The translations under genes and the position numbers were made by a program. Below the pieces are notes generated by a model, which was not told the DNA's origin, made no database searches, and worked only from the letters and a program-made list of their open reading frames with translations. Of a stretch of DNA of 64,000 nt, positions 53,043 through 64,000 are shown piece by piece. Position 1 is the first letter of the stretch; the number at the start of each line of letters is the position of its first letter. The stretch is from Choristoneura fumiferana (Eukaryota; Arthropoda; Insecta; Lepidoptera; Tortricidae), in contig NC_133472.1 of NCBI RefSeq assembly GCF_025370935.1, positions 42,351,040 through 42,415,039 on the forward strand, read 5' to 3'.

Positions 53043-53390
53043 GGTAGTCGAAATTTAACCTTATTCTCAACATCGTACGGACTGCGCCAATGTAGTATAC
53101 GGTAGTCGAAATTTAACCTTATTCTCAACATCCTACCGGCTGCGCCAATGTAGTATACGGTAGTCGAAATTTAACCTTATTCTCAACATCCTACCGGCTC
53201 CGCCAATGTAGTATACGGCAGTCCAAATTGAACCTTATTCTCAACATACTACTGGCTGCTCCAACTTAGTATACGGTAGTCCAAATTGAACCTTATTCTC
53301 AACATACTACTGGCTGCTCCAACTTAGTATACGGTAGTCCGAATTGAACCTTATTCTCAACATCTTACCGGCTGCGCCAATGTAGTATAC
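53043..53390 (+). repeat. 58-bp minisatellite, six full units
   Basis: The motif GGTAGTC...ATTTAACC...TTATTCTCAACATC...GCGCCAATGTAGTATAC repeats every 58 bases exactly (starts 53043, 53101, 53159, 53217, 53275, 53333), with partial units at both ends. Units 1-3 carry GTCGAAATTTAACC and units 4-6 GTCCAAATTGAACC or GTCCGAATTGAACC. The array lies just after the SMYD4 stop and may be within its 3' UTR. The first ATTAAA afterwards is at 53888. Confidence 0.9.
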
Positions 53391-53586
53391 AGTAGTAAAG
53401 AACACGCGAAAGTCCGAGCAAGTGATTTATTCAAACTTAATCCAACTCATGCCTGCATTATATACACATAAGCGCGTGGGTGAACAACAAACTGACGCGT
53501 TTTGAACTCAACCAGAGTTAATCCTCAGAGCAACACAACCGTTCATCGTCAACCGTTAGTCTAACATCTGGTTGCATGGTTGACGG

Positions 53587-53785
53587 TTGTGTTGCTCTGG
53601 TTGGTGGCCGTTGGGGCCGACAACTTCTCGACACGCGCTAGGACGTCCATCAACGAGGCAGACGGATGACCTGGTTAAAGCCGCGGGTTCAAGGTGGATA
53701 CAGGCTTCCAACCGAAGCAACTGGGGGTATATGGAGGAGGCGTTTGTCCAACATACTTCCCTATGGCTGATATGATGATGATGAC
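53587..53785 (+). pseudogene. RTE-like LINE C-terminus remnant
   Basis: The + strand frame contains GRPSTRQTDDLVKAAGSRWI and EEAFVQHTSLWLI, followed by a GATGATGATGA tail. The pattern matches the RTE ends at 34674-34945 and 36280-36657, with degraded upstream sequence. Confidence 0.7.
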
Positions 53786-53853
53786 TTAATTGTAACTCGT
53801 TTCGGACCATTATGTAATCGAGCTAGTATTTTATTTCGTCATTTGAAATGGAA

Positions 53854-54202
53854 TACGGTATTTGACTATTTTGTATATGTTTTATAAATTAAAACTACAC
53901 AATGCCTGTTATCGAATAGAGAAACAATTTTTTAGCTGCTGTACAAATAACAAAGTTATAAAGGTTTGAAATTCAAAGAGAGAAAGACATACTGGCATGT
54001 GACGTCACACGCCCAGTAGCGCCATACTTGCTGCATAAAGAAAAGCGTTTGAGAAAGAGACAGGTATATAGATTTTTCAAAAAAATCACTAAGTCCAATT
54101 TTCAACCGATTTAAGTTTTCTCTTCGCTAAACACTGTATCTATATCTATATTTTCATAATAATATTAAGATATGGCAAATTCAGGAGTTGTCAAATACCG
54201 TA
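53854..54202 (+). mobile_element. TACGGTATTTGAC-end element, copy 2
   Basis: TACGGTATTTGAC at 53854 and GTCAAATACCGTA ending at 54202 are inverse ends around about 350 bases. Internal GACATACTGGCATGTGACGT and CACACGCCCAGTAGCGCCAT. Confidence 0.75.
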
Positions 54203-54436
54203 TTGTCTAGTTTAAGTAAACCTAAATGTAGCACCAATATTGAACATTGCATTCCAGACGTGAGTTCCTATAACAAATTTTATAAATCACTGCTAATACG
54301 GTCGTTGAATATTGAACAATACAAAATGTAGTTTTACCGATTCACTGACACAACAGGCACACCGTTCTGGTGGAGTACGTTTGTCTTTTAATTTTTACTC
54401 TCCTCTAAACTCATTTGACTGGGTAACTGGTTGGTT

Positions 54437-54750
54437 GGGCGATTTAAAAAAAATTACCTTTTTTTATTAATTTTGGAAAAGTATGGTTTTTCCTACTCAG
54501 AATCAAGAGCGCAATCGATTCCGACACTTTAAAAAAATGACAGTTTTGCGACGTTTTTTTCATACACTCAGTATGGGCGTGGCGTGACAAAACTCACTGA
54601 TATAATTTTGTATGAAAAAATGGGGACATTTTTTTAAACAATCAGAATCGATTGTGCTTTGTTTGTTGTTCATTCTGAATCGGAAAAACCATATTTTTCC
54701 AAAATTTCCGAAAAAAGAATGGGTAGGTACACTTTTTTTTAAAAACGCCC
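54437..54750. mobile_element. GGGCGTTTA-end MITE, copy 2
   Basis: GGGCGATTTAAAAA at the left and TTAAAAACGCCC at the right; the flanks GGTAACTGG and CCGGTTACC extend the symmetry. Interior ACTCAGAATCAAGAGCGCAA and its inverse. Confidence 0.65.
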
Positions 54751-54759
54751 GGTTACCCT

Positions 54760-56324
54760 ATGACTAAGATATGAGCTCATAGCTGCAGGAACTCGCGGCG
54801 GTGGCATGTCGCACATAGAAATTAGTGATCGAACGCTTTACTAAAACGTAGCATAGACTAGCTTAGCTACTATTTTTATACAGTATGATGATAAAGAGTA
54901 GAAAAAAAACTTTTTTTTAAGATTTGTTGCCATATCTTACGCAAAAAATGACAGCTGATGACAGTTGCAAAAAGTGGCAACCGTTTTCTAATCTCTATCG
55001 TCGTACTTTAACTTCGATCAACAATAATGTTAAACAAATATAAAAAGTTCATTCTTTAGTATGTAGACACGGAAATAAATATGGCTTTTTAGGGCTTCAG
55101 ACCCTAGACTTAAACGGAATCCTAGACTTAGTAGGGACCACTCTTATGTATTGGCACTTTAATATATATAAAAAAATAGTAAAAATGTCACTCCAAATGG
55201 CTTTATTGTTATTATTGTTGATCGAAGTTCCATAATAATATTAAGTTAGTAAAACACTGCGCCTGCGTTTACCATTATTTGTGAATAACTCATAAGCATC
55301 GAATATTATTAAGATTCTATCGTTTGCCCGAATTACATATGAAATAATGTATCGTTTCCCATAATTTTTCATTAAATATTTTTCCTATCTAACCTAACTT
55401 ACTAGGTACATTTTATAACGAAATGTTAAAAAAAATCTGTTTACAGCAGGGTTTCATATATTTTATGACAAATTATATTATAGCAAACGGAAGTGATAAG
55501 CGTTTTGTTGATTGGTTATTTTATATTTTCGGTCTGAAACCAGCCTACAACAAACTAAATTAAATACAACGCTTCAGCACACTAAGAAGCGTCAGTTAAA
55601 ATATTAATTACCCATTACTTACGATTTTCCACACATTTTTACATAGAACTATTTTAGTATCAAACTAATTGACGTCTCTAAGTATGGCGTTAATTTTTCT
55701 ACGAGCAATGCGGCTCCAGTCTTAATGCAATAAACGTGTATATAGTTGGTGTTTTTGTAAATTAAATCGTAAGTTATATCACAGTTTTATAATGATACCA
55801 TTACAGTTTCTACTATTAAAAATTGTAACAGCTAATTGTTTTTTATTTGAACCTGTTCAAGACTCATTGCAGCAGTGACGTTACCATAAACACCAGAGGC
55901 CCGTGGCCATGGACCGTCCCAATAAAAATCGTAATATTGTTTTTTTCCCCATCGTAGGTTACTTCGGAGCTCATTTGCTACCCCTGCCATCCTATGGTTA
56001 CGCTGCTGTGATTTGCATAGTGTATTTCTTACTCTTTCACACGAATTTTGTAAACGAGGATTTTGTGTCTATATTCACATGAGATCGGGTTATAGTCAAC
56101 CATTTTTATTCATAGGACAACAATCATGTTTCAAATATGATATCCAAAGACAGAGGGCACAGAACCCTATCGTAATGACATTTTACGTCATTTGATAAAC
56201 GTTGTTATGCAAATGATATATACTATAATAAGGATTCATAGTGGCTCAGGAATCAACTTGGTTAAACATACATACGCATAAAAATCAGCATCCCCGAAAT
56301 CTCAACTGCTAAGTCTAAGGCACT
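54760..56324. other. Mostly unassigned intergenic sequence
   Basis: Contains a copy (55318-55500) of the dispersed repeat at 45645-45895 (TATCGTTTGCCCGAATTACA, TTTCATATATTTTATGAC). No gene recognised. Confidence 0.45.
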
Positions 56325-56698
56325 TGTCTCACCGCCAGCGAGGAAACGATTGGCTATCGACTATTTTCTCGCTCAAGAAACGAACAAAAGATATAAGATC
56401 CTGTGTGAGTAAAAGAGACACATATATTAATAGTTGATCGCTGGCTGTTCACACTGTCGGCGAGAAGAGCGACATTACATCTTTTGTCGCAGCGACAAGA
56501 GCTATAAAACTCGCCGAGCTATAGATACTCGCTCAGCGATGTCAGCTGGAACGAGTCAAGTGGAACGAGTAATCGACTGTCGCACGCGAACACTCGCTTG
56601 CAGCCGAGCGACAAAACTACACTCGCTTCTCGCTGCTCGCCCACTCGTTTCTAGTTACTCGCTCTACTCGCTTTTCGCTCATCGTCGGCGGTGGGCAA
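56325..56698. mobile_element. Element with CACCGCC ends, CTCGCT-rich
   Basis: CTCACCGCCAGCGAGG at the left and CATCGTCGGCGGTGGGCA at the right are imperfect inverses. The interior has many CTCGCT/AGCGAG words. The right end abuts the next MITE exactly. Confidence 0.45.
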
Positions 56699-56865
56699 TG
56701 AGGGTGTTCACAGAGGTGAAATATCGCTAGATGGCGTTAGTATCGTGAGGTCCGTTTGAGTTTTGACGTTTTCTTGCGATTGGCTCATTAACCAATCACG
56801 AGCAAACGTCAAATGGACCTCGATACTAACGCCATCTAGCGATATTTCGTCTGTGAAAACCCTCA
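56699..56865. mobile_element. TGAGGG hairpin MITE, intact reference copy
   Basis: TGAGGGTGTTCACAGAGGTG and AAATATCGCTAGATGGCGTT are mirrored by ACGCCATCTAGCGATATTTC and TCTGTGAAAACCCTCA. 167 bases. Confidence 0.8.
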
Positions 56866-57102
56866 TTATACTCCCTTGCTCGTATTTGCGTCAAGCGTGG
56901 GAAACAGGTTCTATTTTCAAGTCTAATACAGGGTGACCCAAGAGGGTAGGCCGAATAAAACAAATAATAATATATTATCTTTATATTACCTTTTCAAAAT
57001 AATCTACGCGTACAAAAAAGAAGGTACATTGCTTTGTGTACAACCTTGCATTGGGATTAATCTCATACGTTTATACAAATAACTACGTTTAAATAAACTA
57101 AT

Positions 57103-57229
57103 AAGGTAAACGTACGAGTGCTAATGCCCAATAGACGACACCCTGCTGTCATCTCTATTCCTAATGAATGACATAAGATTAATGATGCCAACTATTGGGA
57201 CAGTGTCGACCACTCGTACGTTTACCTTA
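57103..57229. mobile_element. AAGGTAAACGTACGAGTG MITE, intact
   Basis: AAGGTAAACGTACGAGTGCT is mirrored by CACTCGTACGTTTACCTT. Opposite orientation to 3470-3601 judging by the interior (GACACCCTGCTGTCATCTCT). Confidence 0.75.
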
Positions 57230-58027
57230 CGTCGCATTGATCTCAATAACCTCACAGTAACAAAATAAAAAAAAAGCTTAATTTAGGAAGACATTATAAT
57301 AATAATGACAACTTGCCAAAATTATTATTACAAATTTTAAGAAAAACACATTACTTTGTTTAAAAAAACCTCTAAATCATGTTAAAATCCTCAAAACACT
57401 GCGTAACTGAATACAGAACAGTAAAGAAATAACATAGAGATCTTTAGATTAATTCATACTAACAATTTGCTAATTTAACTATTTCGTAACACAGTTGAAA
57501 TACTCCGCTAAAAAAGAACAGCAAAAAATTAAAGCTAAATACAGAAGGTAAATAAATTTCCATTTTTGAATTGCGATCGGAACATAACTTGAAAAAAAAA
57601 AAAAGTCGCGTAGGTAATACAGCTATACAAAATTAGTGTTTCTAGCTGAAATTATGCGGGACAATATAACTTAATTGTTAAGATGGGTTTGTGTAAATTT
57701 GGGATGTTCATACTTTTTCAAAATTAAATCACAGAAAGTATGGACACCCTAAATTTTAATAACAATATTGTAAAAAAAGAATTTTGTATCGTAAATATGT
57801 AATCAAATCAGTCGCGTATGTAAAAAAGTCACCTGTTTGTATTAATGCCAGTGTATACCTAAAGGTTGTCATCATGTTAAAATTGGACTAATTTTTAATT
57901 AGTTAACAGATAGCAAATAAAATAATACAAAAGTTACAATTAGTTACCAAATGTTACGGTTTTGCACAATGTTGCTCTACAAAACGTGGTCCCAAAGGAA
58001 GACCAGCGCCGTTCGCGAGACCGGCAA
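57230..58027. other. Unassigned AT-rich intergenic sequence
   Basis: No gene or shared repeat recognised. Confidence 0.45.
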
Positions 58028-58383
58028 TACGGTATTTGACAACTCCTGATTTTGCCATATCTTAATATTATTATGAAATTATAGATATACAGATAGTGTT
58101 TAGCGAAGAGAAAATTTAAATCGGTTGAAAATTGGACTTATAGTGATTTTTTGAAAAATCTGTATACCTGTCTCTTTCTCAAACACTTTTCTCTATGCAG
58201 CAAGTATGGCGGTACTGGCGTGTGACGTCACATGCCAGTATGTCTTTCTCTGTCTAATCTTGAATTTCAAACCTTTATAACTCTGTTATTTGTAAAGGTA
58301 GCTTAAAAATTGTTATTCTATTCGATAACAGGCATTGTGTAGTTTTAATTTATAAAACATATACAAAATTGTCAAATACCGTA
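58028..58383 (-). mobile_element. TACGGTATTTGAC-end element, copy 3, inverted
   Basis: TACGGTATTTGACAACTCCT to ATTGTCAAATACCGTA, 356 bases. The interior GTGTGACGTCACATGCCAGT is the inverse of copies 1 and 2. Confidence 0.75.
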
Positions 58384-58539
58384 TTTTGCTGATTTGGGAC
58401 CATTTCGTGACTTACTACTTTTTAATTTTTTTATTTCTTTTTGTTACTTAAATGATTCCTTTCTTTCAAAAGTTACCTTTTCCAGGCATCGTGCATTATA
58501 GCGACCACATAAATGTACACAAATATTCTATCTTACTTA

Positions 58540-58680
58540 GGGGCTGTTTCACCATCCATTGATTAGTGTTAACTGGCGGTTAGGTGTGATGCCGTCTCTA
58601 TTTGTTTTGTTCGAATAGACGGAGACGGCATCACATTTAACCGTCGGTTAACGCTAATCAATGGACGGTGAAACAGCCCC
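58540..58680. mobile_element. 141-bp PIF/Harbinger-like MITE, copy 2
   Basis: GGGGCTGTTTCACCATCC to its inverse with one change (CACCGTCC), flanked by TTA on both sides. Same loop orientation as copy 1. Confidence 0.8.
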
Positions 58681-58837
58681 TTAATTTACAATATGGTACA
58701 AATTCAATTGAAGTCGTTAAAAATATTATTTTTAAATTAATCCCTCATAGCTAAACAATATGAAACCATGATTCATTTTGTAGCAGCATATCTAAATGAG
58801 CGGGGCCTGGGAAAAGGCTATACTTCGTTTTTTTAAC

Positions 58838-59312
58838 ATTAGAAATAAGGTAAACAATCTTGACGAGTCTTTTTGTTGAAAAACGTTTTAAAAAAACAGT
58901 AACTTTAAAACTACCGTGAGACTCACTCATATTAAATGATATTGTAACGTATAACTCACGTCTTAAACCGAGTTTAGCTCGACATGTTTCGGGCTATTTC
59001 GTAGCCCTTCTTCTGCGGCTGCCGCAACACGCACACTACGCACACTACTAGTCGCGTGCTCCTGAGAAGAAGGGCTATGAAATAGCCCGAAACATGTCGA
59101 GCTAAACTCGGTTGAAGACGTGAGTTATCCGTTACATTACAATATCATTTAAAACAGTAACTATTACTTATGATACCAAAAGAATTAAATGATCATATTT
59201 CCTTGTTAATTGCTACATATTTGTTGTGTGTTACTTATTTTTCTAAAGTGTTTTTCAATAAAAAGACACGTCAAGATCGCTTACCGTCTTTCTAATGCTA
59301 TAAAAAATGAAG
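58838..59312. mobile_element. TIR element with an inserted hairpin element
   Basis: AACATTAGAAATAAGGTAAA then CAATCTTGACGAG on the left is mirrored by GTCAAGATCGCTTACC and TTTCTAATGCTATAAAA on the right. The middle holds the large hairpin at 58934-59150. The undisrupted relative is at 46433-46617. Confidence 0.6.
58934..59150. mobile_element. Large hairpin element, TTTCGGGCTATTTCGTAG arms
   Basis: AAATGATATTGTAACG, AACTCACGTCTTAAACCGAG and TTTAGCTCGACATGTTTCGG are mirrored through to ATTACAATATCATTT. The arms are about 85 bases around a 45-base loop. Half copies lie at 3975-4095 and 33107-33215. Confidence 0.75.
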
Positions 59313-61865
59313 TAGGTATACCTGCAGTGTGGATGCACCTAATTCTAACTATTCCACGGAACATGTGTTCTATACAACTTTAAATATAACTTTGATAATG
59401 CTATATGTCCAACCCAAAACGCTAAGTTATTTCAATTTTTTCGGACAAAAATATAATAACACCACTGTCTGTGGGCGCGTCTACTTGGTAACGTTTTGAT
59501 TCGTTTATGTGTTTAACAGTTAAGTGCGGAGAAGTGGACAAACGAATAAAAGTCACCCTCTAACGTATTGTGAGGTACTCTGGTAGCACAGACGGTTCAC
59601 TTCGTCACTCCGTCCTTATGCTAGGTTTACACTAGCTTAGTACTTGTCATTAGCGTTAATAATAGGGAATATTACTGAAATTTTCTCCCGTCAGAGTGCA
59701 GCACTAGCACAAAACCGTAAACAATTGTTTGAGTATCTTAAATGCCATTATATCGTATTATTTCAATGAAATTTTAGGACTATCGTTACTATCGATGTAA
59801 AATATCATGTTATTTTGTTACTAATAAATATATCATGATTTCTATAGGTCCTAATACTCTTTGGTCATGATCTGTCATGGCGACAAAATATAAAGAGAAC
59901 TGACGTTGTCAAAGGTTTGCGCTAGTGTCGCCCCCTGTGCGGAGCTTTGCCTAATATGCCCTTTTAGATATTCACCTGGAAAGCGACAATAGTAACTGGG
60001 TAAATATTCAGCGTTTTGCGGCTTTCTTATTCCTCATTACCCTTTGAGATAATGCTCGGGGTTACATTTTTATGAAACTAAACACAATAACGATGCTTAA
60101 TCTAAACGAGGGTTTGCAATGAAATTTAACCGAGCTGTCAAAACTTTTGGAATATTAACCCAACTGAGTATAATTTTTGACTGTTTTAATTGGGGTTACA
60201 AGTTTTTATTTGCCGCTTAGTAAACTTACACTGAAACTTGAAAAGTGAAAATTACAAGTACTAAAGTATTAGTTCCTAAGCTCGTGTTAACTTAGCATTA
60301 GTTTAATAGTGTGATTGATTTGATACCGACGAGCAAGAAATGTGAAACAGCCTATCAATCCTGAACGCAGTACCATGACAAGATAAGGACAGAAACATAT
60401 TATCATAGTTAAGTGTACTATTCACACAAAAATCCGTAACAGTTTATAAGATAAAACAACAGTTTGTGTATTTACCTTCGTTTAAATGCCTAAAATAGAT
60501 GAAGTCTCTGTTGTATAAAAAAAAACGGTTCATTTAAAAAAACAAATTTCGTAGTTTTAAATTTTAGATAAAGCAACAAATTAGAGAAACAATTATAATC
60601 GGGTAACATTCCGCACCACGAAAATAACCGAGCGACAATCATAAAACAGAAGTTTATCAAATCGTGGTTTACTTATGTACAAAGTGTACAAAAATATGAT
60701 AGTTCCACGAAACAATATCGGAATTACCCACTAAAGTAAGCTGCCAGTCTAAGGAAGGTTTGATTAAAAAGCAAATAATACGACAAACAAATGCCATATC
60801 TTAAAAAAAGGCTATCAAACACCACCAGGAGACACACTTGCGCGTTCGCCATCCAGTCGAATTAAAATAAATAAATAAAAAAACCCAAAATCCGTTTGGC
60901 TCGGCTCAAGCAGCAAAAGTCGAGACGTCGATAAATACTTATACTCGAGTTCAGAATTAGGCGAACCAACTTGACAGTTCATTGCACACAAATGTTGCCA
61001 CAGTTTCACCAGTGCTGTAATATCGATATAAAAAAAAACTTAATACGAAATAATAATAAAATAAGTCCTTTATTTGAACGATTTGGAAAAAAAAGCTGTT
61101 GAACATCGGTAAGGACGCCGTTCGCCATTTTGTTTTGTTGACGTTTCATATATGTCATTCGACTTGACTGCCATTAGTTTACTGGGAACTATCACTCGTT
61201 ATTGTGTTTTTTTTTCTTATGTTCAATCAATCAATCAATATATCTATTTGAATAAACAAGGGTCTAAATATAGGTGGTTGTTGATTTATTTTTAATTGTG
61301 TTTGAAATAAAGCCCAAAAGTGACAAACATCGCTCCGCAAACATCATTCCGCGTCTACACAAGGTTATATCGACATTATTCCTGACTATATTTTTTTTTG
61401 CTATGTCTGGTAACATTTTCAGCTGACAATCTAGTTCGCTAATTCTGGACTCGAGTATAATTCACGGCATATAATTAACTTTAGGGTCGCGACTGCTGCC
61501 TCCTAATTAATTAGTTTCAAATATTGTGTTTCTTATAAATTATGTTAGTCTTTAAGATATTTAATGTATAGGTCGTGTTGCCTGAAAAAAAATGGTTTAT
61601 AATTTATTATTATAGCAAAAGCTGAGTCCATTATCAATGTACAATACGATAATAGTTGTATAAGCGATTGGATGATCCTTAAATATCTATGAAACAGCAC
61701 TGACACGACTGGACCTACAAATTTGTAAATTGGCAGAGGAATAGGCTCCAAAACGTATCAACCGCTCATCGAAAAGACCTAGAAAGAGACTAGAGATTTT
61801 AACCGAATAGATTTTGTCCACACATCGGACTATGACAATCTGAAAAACTTCGGTCTTTAAACTAA
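59313..61865. other. Unassigned AT-rich sequence
   Basis: Two and a half kilobases without a supported gene. A short fragment of the LINE-3'-end repeat (60826-60870, CACCAGGAGACACACTTGCG) is the only thing recognised. It could be intron or 3' UTR of a gene outside the window, but nothing shows this. Confidence 0.45.
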
Positions 61866-62035
61866 GAAAAGCGAAATATCTCTAGATGGCGTTAGTATCA
61901 GGTTCTTTTGACGTTACGGTCTGACTTGCGATTGGCTTATTTGGTTATTAGTCAATTACAAGCAATACCGTAATGTCAAAAAAACCTCACGATACTAACG
62001 CCATCTGGCGATATGTCGCCTGTCTATAGCCCTCA
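61866..62035. mobile_element. TGAGGG hairpin MITE, left end eroded
   Basis: GAAATATCTCTAGATGGCGT is mirrored by CGCCATCTGGCGATATGTCG; right end AGCCCTCA. Confidence 0.65.
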
Positions 62036-62181
62036 TTAATTTAGCTTACTCTGAAACAAGTTTTAATGAGGGTTTGGTACCGAAAGGTTCGTTTGATGTT
62101 ACAGTGTTGCTTGTGATTGGCTCATTTATTTAACCAATCACAAACGTGATAAGAATTTGAAACAGACTTCAAGACACTAAT

Positions 62182-62676
62182 TAGGGATGAGCCGAATATT
62201 CGTTTTATATTCCGTATTCGGCATATTCGGCAGATTTACCGAATATTCGTATTCGGTCGAATATTCGGCAAACTGCTACTCGAAATTTTTACTGTATTGA
62301 GCCACGTATGAGTTGAGTGTTAAATGTGTTATTTTTGTGAGGTACAGTGACGTTTTTGTTGACACTGTAGCTTTATTTCCAATAACAAAAGATAAAAAAG
62401 ATGTTTATTAATTAAAATCAAAATATAAGTAGGTATGATCTTTATAATAAAATAATATGTTAATATAATCGCTCAGGTCTTTATCGTGACAAATTAAGCA
62501 AGCTTTTTGTTTAACTCAAGAGTTAAATTAAATTATATTTAAAAAATTGAAAATGAATCATATTTCTAGTTTCTACTTAGGAATCAATTATGCCGAATAT
62601 TCGGTTCGGTAAAAGTTTTACCGAACATTCGGCCGAATATTCGTATTCGGTGAAACCCATGTTCGGCCCATCTCTA
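62182..62676. mobile_element. hAT-like non-autonomous element
   Basis: TAGGGATGAGCCGAATATTC at the left and (inverted) TAGAGATGGGCCGAAC at the right. The interior is rich in CGAATATTCG and TATTCGG words. Flanking octamers ACACTAAT (62174-62181) and ATACTAAC (62677-62684) agree at 6 of 8 positions, as expected for an old 8-base hAT duplication. No transposase. Confidence 0.65.
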
Positions 62677-62702
62677 ATACTAACGCCATCTAGTGACATA
62701 TA

Positions 62703-62843
62703 GGGGCTGTCTTACCATCCATTGATTAGTGTTAACTGACGGTTAAATGTGATGCCGTCTTCGTCTATTCGAACAAAACTAATAGAGACGGCATCACATT
62801 TAACCGTCAGTTAACACTAATCAATGGATGGCGAAACAGCCCC
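62703..62843. mobile_element. 141-bp PIF/Harbinger-like MITE, copy 3, inverted loop
   Basis: GGGGCTGTCTTACCATCCAT to GGATGGCGAAACAGCCCC. The loop (TCGTCTATTCGAACAAAACT) is the reverse of that in copies 1, 2 and 4, so it inserted in the other orientation. Confidence 0.8.
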
Positions 62844-62975
62844 TTAGTCTGTCAAGAAACCCTCATTGACCGTGTAGGAACAGTTAATAATATAGATTCA
62901 AACAATCGCTTGTACACCTTTAACACCATGTCTTTACGAGGCATCTTTTAACAACCAGGTAACAATTCGAAACAC

Positions 62976-63247
62976 GGGCGTTTAAAAAAAAGTGTACCCT
63001 TTTTTATTTTGCAATAAAATATGGTTTAACCTACTCAAAATCAAGAGCACAATCGATTGCGATCGTTTAAAAAAATGATCCAATTTTTTCAAACAAAATT
63101 TTATGAGTCAGTTTTGTCACAAAACTGACAATTTTGGCGTCATTTTTGCAAACTATCGGAATCCATTGTGCTCTTGATTCTGAGTAGAAAAAAACATCTT
63201 TTCCAAAATTAAAAAAAAGAAAGTGTACACTTTTTTTGAGAACGCCC
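62976..63247. mobile_element. GGGCGTTTA-end MITE, copy 3
   Basis: GGGCGTTTAAAAAAAAGTGT at the left and ACTTTTTTTGAGAACGCCC at the right. Interior ATCAAGAGCACAATCGATTG and its inverse. Confidence 0.7.
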
Positions 63248-63381
63248 ACGTACGCAGTTCACAAGTATTTCCAGAACTAGAATCCAATAACAAAGAGTAG
63301 AGACAGATTAACGAGAAACTAGACATGTTCAAGCAGTTTGCATTAAAACAAATACAGTATTAATAAAAAACACGGGACTAA

Positions 63382-63522
63382 GGGGCTGTTTCACCATCCA
63401 TTGATTAGTGTTAACTGGCGGTTAGGTGTGATGCCGTCTCTATTTGTTTTGTACGAATAGACGGAGACGGCATCATATTTAACCGAAGGTTAACGCTAAT
63501 CAATGGATGGTGAAACAGCCCC
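63382..63522. mobile_element. 141-bp PIF/Harbinger-like MITE, copy 4
   Basis: GGGGCTGTTTCACCATCCAT to its exact inverse, flanked by TAA on both sides. One change in the loop relative to copy 1. Confidence 0.8.
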
Positions 63523-64000
63523 TAAATATTGATGTATCACGAATAGACGTCCGAATAGCCAAGTGGTTATAGAACCTGACTATATATACTGAATAACAAG
63601 ACTCGTTATTGTGAGTAAATAACGTGAAAGTTTAAAACTTAAAACGTGACAGTTACGAAGCGAGCGCACAGACTTAAACAATACAAAATAGTAATTTAAT
63701 AATTCAAATAATCATGCCAGTTTTTTGCCACCCCGAAACCAATCCGTACCCCCCACTTAGTCAGTCTCTCATTGAATTTCTGCTCTTTACCGTCGCACTC
63801 TAGCCATGGATGGATATGTTTAAACTCTGTTTAATTTTGTAACTGGTATGTTAAAAGCAGACTCGCAAAAGACGTACCGCCGTACACAGTCATAAATTGA
63901 CACTTAAAACATTCGCAGGTGTTCTTAATATTCTTAAATCAAACGGTTTCGTGTCCCTCAAATATCTCTGAGTACGACGGTTAGTTATCTAACAGTCAGT
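63523..64000. other. Unassigned sequence at window end
   Basis: No supported feature. A slightly GC-richer patch (63715-63810) has no open frame with a recognisable motif. Confidence 0.4.

Larger units (their letters stand above)
62067..62865. mobile_element. TGAGGG hairpin MITE broken by two insertions
   Basis: Pieces 62067-62181, 62677-62702 and 62844-62865 align in order with the intact copy at 56699-56865 (TGAGGGTTTGG, ACTAACGCCATCTAGTGACA, GTCTGTCAAGAAACCCTCA). The two gaps hold a hAT-like and a PIF-like element. Confidence 0.75.

Noticed and set aside
53043..53390. CRISPR array
   Set aside because: The 58-bp units are directly adjacent, with no unique spacers, in an animal genome; it is a minisatellite.
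56434..56730. 98-codon open frame on the + strand
   Set aside because: It runs through the CTCGCT-rich element and into the next MITE, so it reflects repeat composition.
59313..61865. 3' UTR of a gene beyond the window
   Set aside because: The AT-rich single-copy look is compatible, but no poly(A) signal arrangement or coding end was seen to support it.

Overview
The window looks like animal nuclear DNA, most likely from a moth or butterfly. It is AT-rich and almost entirely intron, intergenic DNA and decayed mobile elements. It carries repeat types I associate with Lepidoptera: short elements with Helitron-like ends, two families of tRNA-headed SINE, RTE-like LINE 3' ends with microsatellite tails, and many palindromic MITEs. 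I see no bacterial or viral gene organisation. The species assignment is inference from repeat style and from the single host gene.

One host gene can be assembled completely: a SMYD4-type SET/MYND-domain lysine methyltransferase on the + strand. It has 16 coding exons between 31913 and 52984. All 15 introns are GT-AG and phase-compatible, and the joined frame is 2349 bases (782 residues plus stop). Encoded in order are an N-terminal TPR-like region, the first SET segment, a complete eight-ligand MYND zinc finger, the SET core with NHSCEPN and CYGP, a post-SET cysteine cluster, and a helical C-terminus. Its GC-rich exons stand out from AT-rich introns packed with transposons. Several splice acceptors sit 25-50 bases from a mobile-element boundary.

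Layout. 1-31150: no complete gene; nested MITEs, Helitron-like and SINE copies, an RTE-like LINE fragment inside a MITE, a GC-rich palindrome, an orphan TATA promoter (about 18611), and a THAP-like first exon on the - strand (28595-28672) inside a dispersed repeat. 31151-31912: two hairpin elements and the SMYD4 5' flank. 31913-52984: SMYD4. 53043-53390: a six-unit 58-bp minisatellite just past the stop. 53587-64000: MITEs, including a three-element nest at 62067-62865, separated by AT-rich DNA with nothing recognisable.

The most interesting observations concern architecture. Two pairs of inverted repeats lie in SMYD4 introns and bracket groups of exons. A long palindrome occupies intron 11. 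Insertions inside other elements give readable target-site duplications. I found no evidence for a new enzyme system.
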